Shown here: positions 53,297-62,658 of the stretch, piece after piece
Layout of the letters: each line of letters begins with the position of its first letter
Numbering within the stretch: the stretch's first letter is position 1
DNA from: Leisingera sp. SS27
Lineage (GTDB): Bacteria; Pseudomonadota; Alphaproteobacteria; Rhodobacterales; Rhodobacteraceae
Direction: 5' to 3'
Assembly: GCF_028368855.1 (NCBI RefSeq)
Contig: NZ_JAQNCY010000001.1
Location: 1,054,001-1,118,000 of the forward strand
Length of the DNA: 64,000 bases
Notes under the pieces: generated by a model
Told to the model about the DNA's origin: nothing
Database searches by the model: none
What the model saw: the letters and a program-made list of their open reading frames with translations, nothing else
Made by a program: the position numbers and the translations under genes

Positions 53297-55486
53297 TCAG
53301 CCCTCGACCTTGGTGAGGTCCGCCACCTGGCCGCAGACCTGGCGGATCTGGCTCAGCAGGTTCAGCCGGTTGCGGCGGACGATGTCGCTGTCGGCATTGA
53401 CCTGCACCGCCTCAAAGAACGCATCGATCGGCGCGCGCAGGGCGGCCATGCCCCGCATGGCTGCCGCGAAATCTTCACCCTCGATGGCCGGAGAGATCGC
53501 CGCCCCGCCGGCCTCCAGCGCGTCGAACAGCGCTTTTTCGCTGTCGTCCTCGGCAAACTTGCGGTCGGCGCCATAGGAGTATTCCACCCCGTCCTTTTCC
53601 TCTGCCTGGGACAGGATGTTGTTGGCGCGCTTGAAGCCCTGCAGGAGGTTGGTGCCGTCCTCGGTCTTCAGGAAATCCTCCAGCGCCCGGGCGCGTTTCA
53701 CTAGCAGCGTTAGGTCGTCGTTGCCGTCCATCGCGATGCAGGCGTCGATCACGTCATGGCGGATGCCTTGGTCGCGCAGGAAGACCTTGAGGCGGTCGTG
53801 GAAGAACGAGAGGAGGTCTGCTGGGGTTTTCAGCGCATGCTCCAGTTCTTCGGAGGCTTCGCTATCCGCAGTGGGCAAATCCCTAGAAACAAGTTCATTG
53901 AGATGCTCTTTGAACCTAGCAAGCAAATCAGACTCAGACCCGTCCTTGACTACGTGCTGAGAAAAGCCACGCAAGTTTAGCTTCCAAAGCGAACCACGCA
54001 CATCATTCTCCAGCACCAGCCGGATCACCCCCAGCGCGGCGCGGCGCAGGGCGAACGGATCCTTTGACCCGGTGGGCTTTTCATCAATCGCCCAGAAGCC
54101 GGTCAGCGTGTCCAGCTTGTCGGCCAGCGCCACCGCAACCGAGACCGGCTCCGACGGCACATCATCGCCCGGCCCCAGCGGCGAGTAATGCTGCTCGCAG
54201 GCGTTGGCCACGGCTGAAGGCAGCCCCGCGGCCTCGGCGTAGTAGCGGCCCATCAGGCCCTGGAGTTCCGGGAATTCATAGACCATTTCCGAGCTGAGGT
54301 CGGCCTTGGCCACCCGCGCCGCCTGCTCTGCCAGATCGGCATCAGCGCCCATAACCGGCGCAATCTCCCGCGCCAGCGCGGCGATACGGTCAATCCGCGC
54401 TGCCTGGGTGCCCAGCTTGTTGTGGAAGGTCACGTTGCCCAGGTTCTCCACCCAGGACCCCATGCCTGCCTCGGACTTCGCCGTGCGCAGGTCGTTCTCC
54501 CAGAAGAATTTGGCATCGGCCAGACGTGCCGACAGGACCTTTTGGTTGCCAGCCAGGATGGTGGCGCCATTGTCCGCAGTCTCGCGGTTGGCAACGGTGA
54601 TGAACCTCTCGATCCGGCCGGTCTTGGGGTTTTTCACAGAGAAGAACTTCTGATGCTCGCGCATACTGGTCTGCAGCACCTCCGGCGGCAGCGCCAGAAA
54701 CTCTTCGCCGATGGCGCCCATCAGCACCACCGGCCACTCGATCAGCCCGGCAACCTCGGCCAAGAGCCCCTTGTCCTCGACCACGTCCAGCCCATTGGCA
54801 AAGGCCTGATTGGTCGCTTCCTGCCAGATCGCCTCACCCCGCTCGCGGGCATCCAGCACCACATGGGCGCGCTTCAGCTTGGCGGCATAGTCGTCAAAAC
54901 CGGTGACGGTGATCTCGTCCGGCGCCATGAAGCGGTGGCCGCGGGTGGTGTTGCCGGACTTGATACCGTCGATGTCCAGATCGACCACGGCTGCGCCTGC
55001 CTCATCCGACAGGATGCAGAGGATCGAATGCAAGGGCCGCACCCAGCGCAGGGACCCCGCGCCCCAACGCATGGATTTCGGCCAGGGGAAGTTGCGGATG
55101 GTGTCTTCCAGCACTTCGGCAATGATTTCGGCTGCCGGGCGGCCCGGCTTTTCGATCATCGCGAAATAGACCGCGCCTTTCGGCGTTTCGCGCTCTTCCA
55201 GCTGATCGCGTGTGAGGCCTGCTCCGCGCAGAAAGCCTTCGATCGCCTTGTCCGGCGCGCCCACTTTCGGCCCTTTGCGCTCTTCGCAGATGGTCGGGCT
55301 TTCCGCCAGCAGGCCGTCCACTGCCAGCGTCAGGCGACGCGGCGTCGACAGCGCGGCGGCACCGGCATATGTCAGACCCGCCTCGACCAAACCATCGGTC
55401 ACGCGCTTTTTCAGGTCCTCGGCGGCACGCGCCTGCATGCGGGCCGGGATTTCCTCGGAAAACAGTTCAATCAGCAGATCGGGCAT
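53297..55486 (-). CDS. glyS: Glycyl-tRNA synthetase beta subunit
   Basis: The 729-aa protein begins MPDLLIELFSEEIPARMQ and has the conserved MREHQKFF segment, an HD-like region and a C-terminal anticodon-binding helical domain. It pairs with GlyQ to charge tRNA-Gly. Length is normal. About 53875-53995 has visibly lower GC and different codons from the rest of the gene, while the reading frame stays open. Confidence 0.96.
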   Translation of the reverse strand: MPDLLIELFSEEIPARMQARAAEDLKKRVTDGLVEAGLTYAGAAALSTPRRLTLAVDGLLAESPTICEERKGPKVGAPDKAIEGFLRGAGLTRDQLEERETPKGAVYFAMIEKPGRPAAEIIAEVLEDTIRNFPWPKSMRWGAGSLRWVRPLHSILCILSDEAGAAVVDLDIDGIKSGNTTRGHRFMAPDEITVTGFDDYAAKLKRAHVVLDARERGEAIWQEATNQAFANGLDVVEDKGLLAEVAGLIEWPVVLMGAIGEEFLALPPEVLQTSMREHQKFFSVKNPKTGRIERFITVANRETADNGATILAGNQKVLSARLADAKFFWENDLRTAKSEAGMGSWVENLGNVTFHNKLGTQAARIDRIAALAREIAPVMGADADLAEQAARVAKADLSSEMVYEFPELQGLMGRYYAEAAGLPSAVANACEQHYSPLGPGDDVPSEPVSVAVALADKLDTLTGFWAIDEKPTGSKDPFALRRAALGVIRLVLENDVRGSLWKLNLRGFSQHVVKDGSESDLLARFKEHLNELVSRDLPTADSEASEELEHALKTPADLLSFFHDRLKVFLRDQGIRHDVIDACIAMDGNDDLTLLVKRARALEDFLKTEDGTNLLQGFKRANNILSQAEEKDGVEYSYGADRKFAEDDSEKALFDALEAGGAAISPAIEGEDFAAAMRGMAALRAPIDAFFEAVQVNADSDIVRRNRLNLLSQIRQVCGQVADLTKVEG

Positions 55487-55559
55487 CAGATATCCTCGGG
55501 CGTGGCCGCGCGGGCGGGCGCAGCGGAAAATTCAGAAAAGGCGGGCAAGATGCGGGGCA

Positions 55560-56096
55560 CTATCCGTTGCCTCCACCGGCCTCAGGCCGGGCTGGGCATT
55601 CCTCGCCCACCACAGTGCCGTCATAGGCTTTCTGGCCGCAGTCATTCAGCTCATGCCAGACATAGCCGCGGCCCTCGTCTGTGACGGCGACAATGCGGTC
55701 GACACCATAAGAGATGTTCTTGACCGACAGGAAGGATTTGGCCGAACCCTCTGCCAGCTTGGCGCCGATGGCGGCGGCATCGAAACACTCAAACCAGTCC
55801 GGCGCATTGCGCGGCTCGGTCTTGTCCGACAGGGTAAAGACCTGCGCCAGCGCGTCCGGCGTCATCTTGGTGCTGAAGCAAGCGCGGTAGCGGATGGGCG
55901 AGCTGTCGGCGTCAATCGCCTCGAAATCCGCATAGGCAATCGGCTGGGCCTCACCGCCATCCAGCGGCACCAGCATCACTTCGCGGCCCGGCTGCAGCGC
56001 GACCTCATCATAGAAGCCATAGACCTGCAGATAATACATCGCCCCCCCAGCCGCGAGGCCGGAGACGATCAGGATCAGGGCAAGAAGTTTCCCCAT
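55560..56096 (-). CDS. Membrane-anchored protein, DUF6446-like
   Basis: This 178-aa protein has one N-terminal membrane helix (MGKLLALILIVSGLAAGGAMYYL) and a periplasmic domain with three cysteines, ending in a short Gly-rich tail. From memory it matches DUF6446 proteins found between glyQ and glyS in this family. Function is unknown. ATG at 56096 is chosen because it begins the signal-anchor. Confidence 0.75.
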   Translation of the reverse strand: MGKLLALILIVSGLAAGGAMYYLQVYGFYDEVALQPGREVMLVPLDGGEAQPIAYADFEAIDADSSPIRYRACFSTKMTPDALAQVFTLSDKTEPRNAPDWFECFDAAAIGAKLAEGSAKSFLSVKNISYGVDRIVAVTDEGRGYVWHELNDCGQKAYDGTVVGEECPARPEAGGGNG

Positions 56097-56113
56097 AACG
56101 TGCTGTCCCCTGC

Positions 56114-57055
56114 TCAGGCCGCGCTCTCGGGCGCATGCCCGCCGGCCTCGGTCTGCACGAATGCATCGGCGCATTGCTTGGCCAGCGCCCGGACACGGCC
56201 AATATAGGCCTGGCGTTCTGTAACCGAAATCACCCCGCGGGCATCCAGCAGGTTGAAGATGTGGCTGGCCTTGATGCACTGGTCATAGGCCGGATGCGCC
56301 ATGATGATGCGCTTGCCGGTCTTCGGGTCCTGATGTTCCTGCGCCAGGATCGCGGCGCATTCGGCCTCGGCCTCCTCGAAATGGCGCAGCAGCACTTCGG
56401 TGTTGGCCACGTCAAAGTTCCAGCGGGCGTATTCTTCCTCGGTCTGCTTGAACACATCGCCATAGGACAGCGGGATCAGCGCGTCCGGGTCGTTATAGGG
56501 CATGTCCATCACGTGATCGACGCCCAGCACATACATCGCCAGACGCTCCAAACCATAGGTCAGCTCACCCGATACCGGGTGGCAGTCATGGCCGCCGACC
56601 TGCTGGAAATAGGTGAACTGCGAAACTTCCATGCCGTCGCACCAGACCTCCCAGCCCAGGCCCCAGGCGCCCAGCGTCGGGCTTTCCCAGTCATCCTCGA
56701 CAAAACGGATGTCATGCATCGCCATATCGACACCGATCGCCTCAAGGCTGCCCAGATACAGCTCCTGCAGGTTCGGCGGGCTGGGTTTGATCAGCACCTG
56801 ATACTGGTAGTAATGCTGCAGCCGGTTCGGGTTCTCGCCATAGCGCCCGTCGGTCGGGCGGCGCGAGGGCTGCACATAGGCCGCGGCCCAGGCCTTGGAC
56901 CCCAGCGAGCGCAGCGTGGTCGCCGGGTGGAAGGTGCCGGCGCCGACTTCCATGTCGTAGGGCTGCATCACCGCGCAACCTTTGGCGGCCCAGTAATTCT
57001 GGAGCCTCAGGATAATCTCTTGGAAGGAGCGCGGCGCGCCGTTGGTCTGGGTCAT
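56114..57055 (-). CDS. glyQ: Glycyl-tRNA synthetase alpha subunit
   Basis: The 313-aa class II synthetase subunit contains [51 protein letters not shown] and [21 protein letters not shown], all standard for GlyQ. It forms an alpha2beta2 enzyme with GlyS. It is the first gene of the glyQ-DUF6446-glyS set. Confidence 0.98.
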   Translation of the reverse strand: MTQTNGAPRSFQEIILRLQNYWAAKGCAVMQPYDMEVGAGTFHPATTLRSLGSKAWAAAYVQPSRRPTDGRYGENPNRLQHYYQYQVLIKPSPPNLQELYLGSLEAIGVDMAMHDIRFVEDDWESPTLGAWGLGWEVWCDGMEVSQFTYFQQVGGHDCHPVSGELTYGLERLAMYVLGVDHVMDMPYNDPDALIPLSYGDVFKQTEEEYARWNFDVANTEVLLRHFEEAEAECAAILAQEHQDPKTGKRIIMAHPAYDQCIKASHIFNLLDARGVISVTERQAYIGRVRALAKQCADAFVQTEAGGHAPESAA

Positions 57056-57311
57056 CTCTTATCCCTTTGGGGGCATCTGGGGCAGCAATTGCGGTGTTCT
57101 TCCTATGCAAGGCTCTTGGCAGGGTCAACGCCCTCTGCCTACCGAAGCCCCGTCCTTGCCCCGGTGCCCGCAGCGCATCGGCAACAAAAGTGCGGGAATG
57201 CGGCAACGGGCCGGGAATTCCCCCTGTCATGAGGAGTTCCCTTTACCGCCGCAAAATGCTTTATCTCCGCCTCAAAGAATATGAGTACTTCCGGGATACG
57301 AGGCCCTGACT

Positions 57312-59084
57312 ATGAAAAAACTGTTTGCCGCTCTGGCCGTGCCGCTGATTGCGCTGGCCATTGCGTTCACGGCGCCTGTTTCGGCGCAAAGCAGCCGCGA
57401 TGGCGTCTGGATCCAGATTGCCGCCCGCCCCTCCCTGCGCGAGGCCGAAAACGAGGCCCGCAGCTATGCCGCCCGCCTGCCCGATGTTTCCGGCTATGCG
57501 CTTGGCGGCGGCTGGTACGGCGTTGTGCTGGGGCCTTATGCCCGCGAGGACGCAGAGCGCGTGCTGCAGGTCTACCGCGCCGAGGGCCAGATCCCGCGCG
57601 ACAGTTTCATCGCGTTCCAGCGCAACCTGCGCAGCCAGTTCTACCCGGTCGCCGCGGATGCCACCCAGCCCGCGGAACCTGCTCCGGCGCCCGCGCCCGC
57701 GGAACCCGCTGTCCAGCAGCCCGAACCACAGCCGCAAACCGCCCTGCAGACCACCCTGCCCGATGAAACCCCGGCCCAGGCGCGGCGCAGCGAAAGCGCG
57801 CTCAGCCGTGAACAGCGGATGGAGCTGCAAGTCGCCCTGAAGGCGGCAGGCTTCTACAATTCCGGCATCGACGGCGCTTTCGGGCGCGGTACCCGCGCCT
57901 CGATGAGCGACTGGCAGGCCGCCCGCGGCTTTGAGCCGACCGGGGTTCTGACCACCGCCCAGCGCCAGGTGCTGATGGATGAGTACAACGCGCCGCTGAT
58001 CTCCGTCGGCATGGCCCGGGCCGAGGACGCCAAGGCCGGCATCGCGCTGCAGATCCCAGGCAGCGAAGTGGGTTTTGACCGCTATGAATCGCCCTTTGCC
58101 CACTACACCAGCAAAGGCGATCTGGGCGCCCAGCTGCTGCTGATCAGCCAGCCCGGCGACAAGCGCACCCTCTTCGGCCTCTACGACATCCTGCAAACGC
58201 TGGAAATCGTGCCGCTGGACGGCCCGCGCGAGCGCAGCAGCGACAGCTTCACCATCGAAGGCCGCAACAGCAAAACCGTCTCCTTCACCCAGGCCAGCCT
58301 GAAAAACGGCGAGATCAAGGGCTTCACCCTGGTCTGGCCCGCCGGCGACGAAGACCGCCGCGCCCGTGTTCTGGCCGCGATGCAGTCCAGCTTCACCCGG
58401 CTGGATGGCGTGCTGGACCCGGCAGCAGGCGGCGACGCGGTGCAAAGCGTCGACCTGGTCTCCGGCCTGGAGATCCGCAAGCCGAAGCTGTCGCGCAGCG
58501 GTTTCTTCGTGGACGGCAATGGCAGCGTCCTGACCACTTCGGACGTGGTGGCCGGCTGCACCCGGATCACCCTGGACCACGGCTATGAAGCCAGTGTCGC
58601 CGCCAAGAACACCGCCGACGGCATCGCAGTGCTCAAACCCGCACAGCCGCTGGCGCCCGCCGCTGTGGCAGGCCTCAGCACCGCTTCCCCGCGGCTGCAA
58701 TCCGAGGTCGCGGTCTCCGGCTTCTCCTACGAGGGTGTGCTCGGCGCACCCAGCCTCACCTGGGGCAAGATCGCTGACGTGAAGAGCCTGGACGGCAACA
58801 CCAATGTCGCCCGGCTGGAGCTGGCAGTCCAGCCGGGCGATGCCGGCGGCCCGGTGCTGGATGCAACCGGCGCGGTGCTGGGGATGCTGCTGCCGCAGCA
58901 GTCCGGCGGCAAACAGCTGCCCGAAGGCGTCAGCTTTGCAGTGAACGCCGAGGTGATCCGCGGCGCCTTGAACGATGCGGGCCTTAGCCCCGCCGCACAG
59001 CCCGCCTCCGGCGGCAGCCTGCCAAACGCGGCAATGACCCGCCTGGCCTCCGGCATGACCGTCCTGGTCAGCTGCTGGGAATAA
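57312..59084 (+). CDS. Exported SPOR-like/PGBD/trypsin-like protein lacking catalytic residues
   Basis: The 590-aa protein has a signal peptide (1-26), a SPOR-like repeat (about 29-105), a proline-rich linker, a PGBD-type peptidoglycan-binding domain (about 165-225) and a C-terminal trypsin-like domain (about 390-565). In the protease fold the His position reads TTSDVV (D411), Asp437 is kept, and the G-D-S-G-G motif reads GDAGGP (A511). It is therefore probably a pseudoprotease acting as a peptidoglycan-associated scaffold. It diverges from glyQ. Confidence 0.85.
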   Translation: MKKLFAALAVPLIALAIAFTAPVSAQSSRDGVWIQIAARPSLREAENEARSYAARLPDVSGYALGGGWYGVVLGPYAREDAERVLQVYRAEGQIPRDSFIAFQRNLRSQFYPVAADATQPAEPAPAPAPAEPAVQQPEPQPQTALQTTLPDETPAQARRSESALSREQRMELQVALKAAGFYNSGIDGAFGRGTRASMSDWQAARGFEPTGVLTTAQRQVLMDEYNAPLISVGMARAEDAKAGIALQIPGSEVGFDRYESPFAHYTSKGDLGAQLLLISQPGDKRTLFGLYDILQTLEIVPLDGPRERSSDSFTIEGRNSKTVSFTQASLKNGEIKGFTLVWPAGDEDRRARVLAAMQSSFTRLDGVLDPAAGGDAVQSVDLVSGLEIRKPKLSRSGFFVDGNGSVLTTSDVVAGCTRITLDHGYEASVAAKNTADGIAVLKPAQPLAPAAVAGLSTASPRLQSEVAVSGFSYEGVLGAPSLTWGKIADVKSLDGNTNVARLELAVQPGDAGGPVLDATGAVLGMLLPQQSGGKQLPEGVSFAVNAEVIRGALNDAGLSPAAQPASGGSLPNAAMTRLASGMTVLVSCWE

Positions 59085-59121
59085 CCCCCCGCCCCGCTTG
59101 CGGGGCGCGGCACGCAAACAA

Positions 59122-59156
59122 GAAAGCCGGTGCGCCCAGCGCGCCGGCTTTTCTCT
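59122..59156 (+). terminator. Terminator of the SPOR/PGBD gene
   Basis: AAGCCGG-T-GCGC pairs with GCGC-G-CCGGCTT around CCA, followed by TTCTCTTTTC, about 40 bases after the stop. Confidence 0.75.
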
Positions 59157-59182
59157 TTTCAGCATCCGCAGTATCCTGCGCA

Positions 59183-59346
59183 GCGGCGCGCTCCCGCCCG
59201 GCACCGGACCCTGCCGGGCCCTCAGCCCGTTGGGCAGGGCACCGTGCATCCGCACGGTGCCGCGCCGCGCATCCGCGCGGCGCCCGGCCCAAGGCCATCA
59301 GGGCGGCTGGCATAGCCAGGCGCCCGCGGGCGCGGGAGCGCGCCGC
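59183..59346. repeat. Multi-branched inverted-repeat structure
   Basis: Perfect 15-bp outer arms (59183-59197 with 59332-59346) enclose several perfect internal hairpins: 59196-59203/59212-59219, 59239-59247/59252-59260, 59262-59270/59275-59283 and 59307-59311/59315-59319. TTGGGC/GCCCAA (59230-59235 with 59287-59292) brackets the two identical-loop (ATCC) hairpins. No gene is present. It lies between convergent genes, so it is not a simple promoter. Confidence 0.7.
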
Positions 59347-59370
59347 GAGCTCCGTTCTGGCCGTTTCGGT

Positions 59371-60012
59371 TCAGTAGGGGTGGATGCGGCCGTCCCAAGT
59401 ATGAAAGCAGCCGGTGGTGTCCAGGGTCAGGACATCGAACTCATTGATCAGCCCGGCGACCGACTCCTGCACTGTGATATCGCCGTCATACCCGCCCATG
59501 TCGGTTTGCACCCAGCCGGGATGATAGATGCCGACAGCAATCCCTTCCGGCTTCAGGTCGGTTGCCAGGTTGCGCCCGATATTCAGCGCCGCCGCCTTTG
59601 ATGCGCGGTAGGCATAGCTGCCCCCCGGCGCCCGGCTGTGGCTGGCCATCTGCGACGACATGATGGCAATCTTCGGCTCTTCCGCCAGCCGCAGGTTCGG
59701 CAGCATCGCCTGCACCGTCAGGAACACGCCGGTCACATTGGCGGCAAGGGTCTTGGTCCAAACCTCTGCCGAGTAATCCTCCAGCCCCATTGCCTTGTCG
59801 ATATAGACGCCGGCATTGCAGATCAGGAGATCCACAGGGCGGCCCTTGATCTGGGCGGCAAAGCGCGCCTGCTGGCCAGGGTCAGAGACATCCAGCTTGA
59901 CGCCCGAGGAATGGTCCCGCGAGGTGCCCGTCACCTCATGGCCCGCCTCCCGCAGCTGCTTTACCAGCTCCTTGCCGATCCCGCGGCTGGTTCCCGTTAC
60001 AACTGCATGCAT
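59371..60012 (-). CDS. Short-chain dehydrogenase/reductase
   Basis: The 213-aa protein has the SDR cofactor motif (VTGTSRGIGKELV, residues 5-17), NAG in ICNAGVYID, the catalytic Ser in MSSQMASHS and the YxxxK pair in YAYRASKAAALN. It is a cytoplasmic NAD(P)H-dependent oxidoreductase of the C-factor-like group; substrate unknown. Length is slightly short but complete. Confidence 0.92.
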   Translation of the reverse strand: MHAVVTGTSRGIGKELVKQLREAGHEVTGTSRDHSSGVKLDVSDPGQQARFAAQIKGRPVDLLICNAGVYIDKAMGLEDYSAEVWTKTLAANVTGVFLTVQAMLPNLRLAEEPKIAIMSSQMASHSRAPGGSYAYRASKAAALNIGRNLATDLKPEGIAVGIYHPGWVQTDMGGYDGDITVQESVAGLINEFDVLTLDTTGCFHTWDGRIHPY

Positions 60013-60040
60013 TCTGCCCTGTCCTTCAGTTTTCTGTCCC

Positions 60041-60556
60041 TCAATTTGATTTGCGTCCGGGACGGAAGGGCAGCGGCATCACCGGCACCCCTTCCTCGAT
60101 CAGCTCCCGCGCGTCTTCCAGCCTGGCCTCGCCGTGAATCGCCCGCTCCGGCGCCTCGCCCAGATGCATGGCCCGGGCCTCGCGCACGAAATTGCCGCCC
60201 ACGTAATCGGAGTTTTCCTCAACCTTCTTGCGCAGCTCGGCCAGCGCCTTTTCCACCTCGCCAGAGGGGCGGCTCAGCATGCCCGGCCCTGACGCAGAGG
60301 GCACAGCTGCGGGGGCCGCAGGCGCAGGCGCAGGCGCAGCTTTCGGAGCGGCCTGCGGTTCCGGCTCGCCGACAGCAGACACGGCCTTGCGGCCCGGGCG
60401 CACCCGCGGTGCCATGATGGCTTTTGTCACTTTGGTGCCGCCGCAGACCGCACAGGAGACCATCCCGGCTGCCGCCAGCTTGTCAAAAGCCGCCGCCGAC
60501 TGAAACCAGCTGTCGAACGCATGCCCGTCCGCACATTTGAGGCTGTATTGAATCAT
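60041..60556 (-). CDS. DUF1178 family protein
   Basis: The 171-aa protein starts MIQYSLKCADGHAFDSWFQSA and has a CxxC pair (SCAVCGG) making a likely zinc ribbon, an Ala/Pro linker, and the conserved end NSDYVGGNFVREARAMHLGEAPERAIHGEA. These are DUF1178 hallmarks. Function is not known. Confidence 0.93.
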   Translation of the reverse strand: MIQYSLKCADGHAFDSWFQSAAAFDKLAAAGMVSCAVCGGTKVTKAIMAPRVRPGRKAVSAVGEPEPQAAPKAAPAPAPAAPAAVPSASGPGMLSRPSGEVEKALAELRKKVEENSDYVGGNFVREARAMHLGEAPERAIHGEARLEDARELIEEGVPVMPLPFRPGRKSN

Positions 60557-60634
60557 GCTTACTCTCTTAGCAGGAAAGGCTGATTAAATCTGCCTTTCCG
60601 GCAAGCGCAAGAGGTCTCTGTGTCAACCTTGCAG

Positions 60635-61408
60635 CTAGCGTGCTGCATCCGGGCCCTGCAAGCGCTGCCGCAGCCGTGCCGTCAGCTCCTCCGGCGCCAC
60701 ATCCGCCTCGACCGCCAGCCTTCTCAGGCCGAAATGCACATGCGCCATCTCGCGGTAATATCCGGAAAACACATAGTTCACCGCCGCCCCCGCCACCGCG
60801 CCTGCAATTGGCACCGCCTGCGCGGCCAATTTCTGCCCCAGCACCGTGCCCAGCTTGGGCGCCACCTGCGCAATGAGCTTGTGCAAGCCCCCGGGCAGCC
60901 CCAGCCGGACCGAGACAAACCCCAGATCCGCCCCGTCATCCTCCGCCAGCGGCCCAGCCGCGGCAAAGACCCGGATGCAGTCAAAGGTCACGCTTTCGGC
61001 CTCGGGATCAAACCCCTCCTCTGCCGCCGCGCTCTGGATGGTGCGCAGCAGAAAGGCGGTGGTCGCCGGCAGCTCCACCAGCGCGCCCGGCAGGCCGGCA
61101 GCGCCGCCTGCGGCCCCCATCGCCGCGCTCACCATCCGGTCAACACCGGGCGTCTGATCCGGCACCAGGCGGCGCGACTGGCTGGCCCCCTTCATAGCCA
61201 CCCGCAGGGCAGTTTCAGTGGCACCGGTCAGCCCGGCCCGCACCGGTTCCGGCAGCCGTTCCAGCAGGCTCTCGCCGCTGCCGCCCAGCCGGTTCAAGAG
61301 GTCAACGCCGAACCCGCCAGCCGCCCGGTACCGCGCCGCCAGCGCGTCCAGCTCGGCGTCGATCTCCTGCGGGGTATAGGCCCGCGCGTTTGTCAGAACA
61401 TCTGCCAC
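60635..61408 (-). CDS. EcsC-family protein
   Basis: The 257-aa protein has the EcsC pattern: helical N-terminus, a glycine-rich LPGALVELPATTAFLLRTIQ segment, the PIAGAVAGAAVNYVFSGYY stretch and MAHVHFGLR near the end. GTG at 61408 has GAGGAG seven bases upstream and is preferred over the longer frame. EcsC proteins are often linked to transport or secretion; the role here is unknown. Confidence 0.85.
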   Translation of the reverse strand: MADVLTNARAYTPQEIDAELDALAARYRAAGGFGVDLLNRLGGSGESLLERLPEPVRAGLTGATETALRVAMKGASQSRRLVPDQTPGVDRMVSAAMGAAGGAAGLPGALVELPATTAFLLRTIQSAAAEEGFDPEAESVTFDCIRVFAAAGPLAEDDGADLGFVSVRLGLPGGLHKLIAQVAPKLGTVLGQKLAAQAVPIAGAVAGAAVNYVFSGYYREMAHVHFGLRRLAVEADVAPEELTARLRQRLQGPDAAR

Positions 61409-61455
61409 ATGTGTCTCCTCTGCCCTTCTGAAGATCGGCAGCGAAAGGCACAATT

Positions 61456-61944
61456 TCAAGCCCGCCAGCGGCTCACCTGCCCCTGTACGCCATCCCAGGC
61501 GCCCGCCTGCAGTTCCAGCCCCAGAACCCGCTCCGGGTTGGTCGGCGGCGGCATTTCCACCCCTGTCAGCCTGGTAAAGCCGAACCGCCGGTAATAGGGC
61601 GCATCCCCCACCAGCATCACCCTGGCCCAGCCGGTTTCCTCTGCCTTGGCCAGGCTGTCGCGAATCAAAGACCCGCCCAGCCCCTCGCCCTGCCGCGTCG
61701 GGTGCACTGCCACGGGACCCAGCAGCAGCGCAGAGGCACCGCCGATCTGAACCGGCCAGTACCTGATTGCTGCGGCCAGAATGCCGTCGCTGTCGCGCGC
61801 CACTTCGCTCAGGCCCTCAACAGGCGGCACCCCGTCGCGCAGGCGGTAGGACGACAGCGCCTCGCGCCCGGGCGCGAAGCACAGGTCATAGAGCGCCTCA
61901 ACCTCCCACCGGTCCTCCGGCTGCTCTGCCCTCAATTCGATCAC
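61456..61944 (-). CDS. GNAT-family N-acetyltransferase
   Basis: This 162-aa protein has the GNAT acetyl-CoA motif (LGPVAVHPTRQGEGLGGSLI) and the beta-bulge segment VMLVGDAPYYRRFGF. The start is set at GTG 61944 (IELRAEQPEDRWEVE), with AGGG upstream; a longer form from 61995 is possible. Acceptor unknown. Confidence 0.88.
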   Translation of the reverse strand: MIELRAEQPEDRWEVEALYDLCFAPGREALSSYRLRDGVPPVEGLSEVARDSDGILAAAIRYWPVQIGGASALLLGPVAVHPTRQGEGLGGSLIRDSLAKAEETGWARVMLVGDAPYYRRFGFTRLTGVEMPPPTNPERVLGLELQAGAWDGVQGQVSRWRA

Positions 61945-62042
61945 GCCGTCCCTGCCTCCGCATTCTTCCCTGCAGGCTGGCGTTTGGCCTAGCATGGGCG
62001 TAAGCCTTGGGCAAACGTCTATGACCAGAGCAGGAAACAGAA

Positions 62043-62648
62043 ATGTTCTACCGGCCCGAGGACGGCCACGGCCTCCCCCACAATCCATTCAACGCCATTG
62101 TCACGCCGCGCCCGATCGGCTGGATATCCAGCCGCTCGCCGGACGGGGTGAACAACCTGGCGCCCTATTCCTTCTTCAACGCCGTCGCCTATACGCCGCC
62201 GCAGGTGATGTTCGCCTCCACCAGCGCCAAGCCGGACCAGGACGGCACCAAGGATTCGGTCGCCAATATCGAGGCCACCGGCGTCTTTTGCGTCAACGTG
62301 GTGTCCTATGCGCTGCGCGATGCGATGAATGCCAGCTCCGCCGCCCTGCCCAAGGACACGGATGAGTTTGCCCATGCAGGCCTTGAATCCGCAGACTGCG
62401 AAACCATCGCCTGTTCCCGCGTCGCCGCCGCGCCTGCGGCCCTTGAGTGCAAACTGACGCAGATCGTCACCCTGCCGGGCGAAGCCAACAAGGTGGTCTT
62501 TGGCGAGGTCACCGGCGTGCACCTGCGCGACGACTGCCTGCGAGATGGCGCCTTTGACGTCACAACGTTCCAGCCGCTGGCCCGCCTCGGCTACCGCGAC
62601 TATTCGGTGGTGCGCGACCTGTTCCCGCTCGCCCGCCCCGGCGAGTGA
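62043..62648 (+). CDS. Flavin reductase-like domain protein
   Basis: The 201-aa protein has the flavin-reductase split-barrel pattern: NAIVTPRPIGWISSRSPDGVNNLAPYSFFNAV, CVNVVSYALRDAMN and VVFGEVTGVHL. It likely binds FMN and reduces it or a small substrate. It diverges from the GNAT gene and is 10 bases upstream of the acetyltransferase. Confidence 0.9.
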   Translation: MFYRPEDGHGLPHNPFNAIVTPRPIGWISSRSPDGVNNLAPYSFFNAVAYTPPQVMFASTSAKPDQDGTKDSVANIEATGVFCVNVVSYALRDAMNASSAALPKDTDEFAHAGLESADCETIACSRVAAAPAALECKLTQIVTLPGEANKVVFGEVTGVHLRDDCLRDGAFDVTTFQPLARLGYRDYSVVRDLFPLARPGE

Positions 62649-62658
62649 GGCCCCAAGG

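Noticed and set aside
56096-57311. A T-box or glycine riboswitch before glyQ
   Set aside because: No T-box motif or tandem glycine aptamer pattern is visible in the 256 bases upstream, and T-boxes are rare in alphaproteobacteria.
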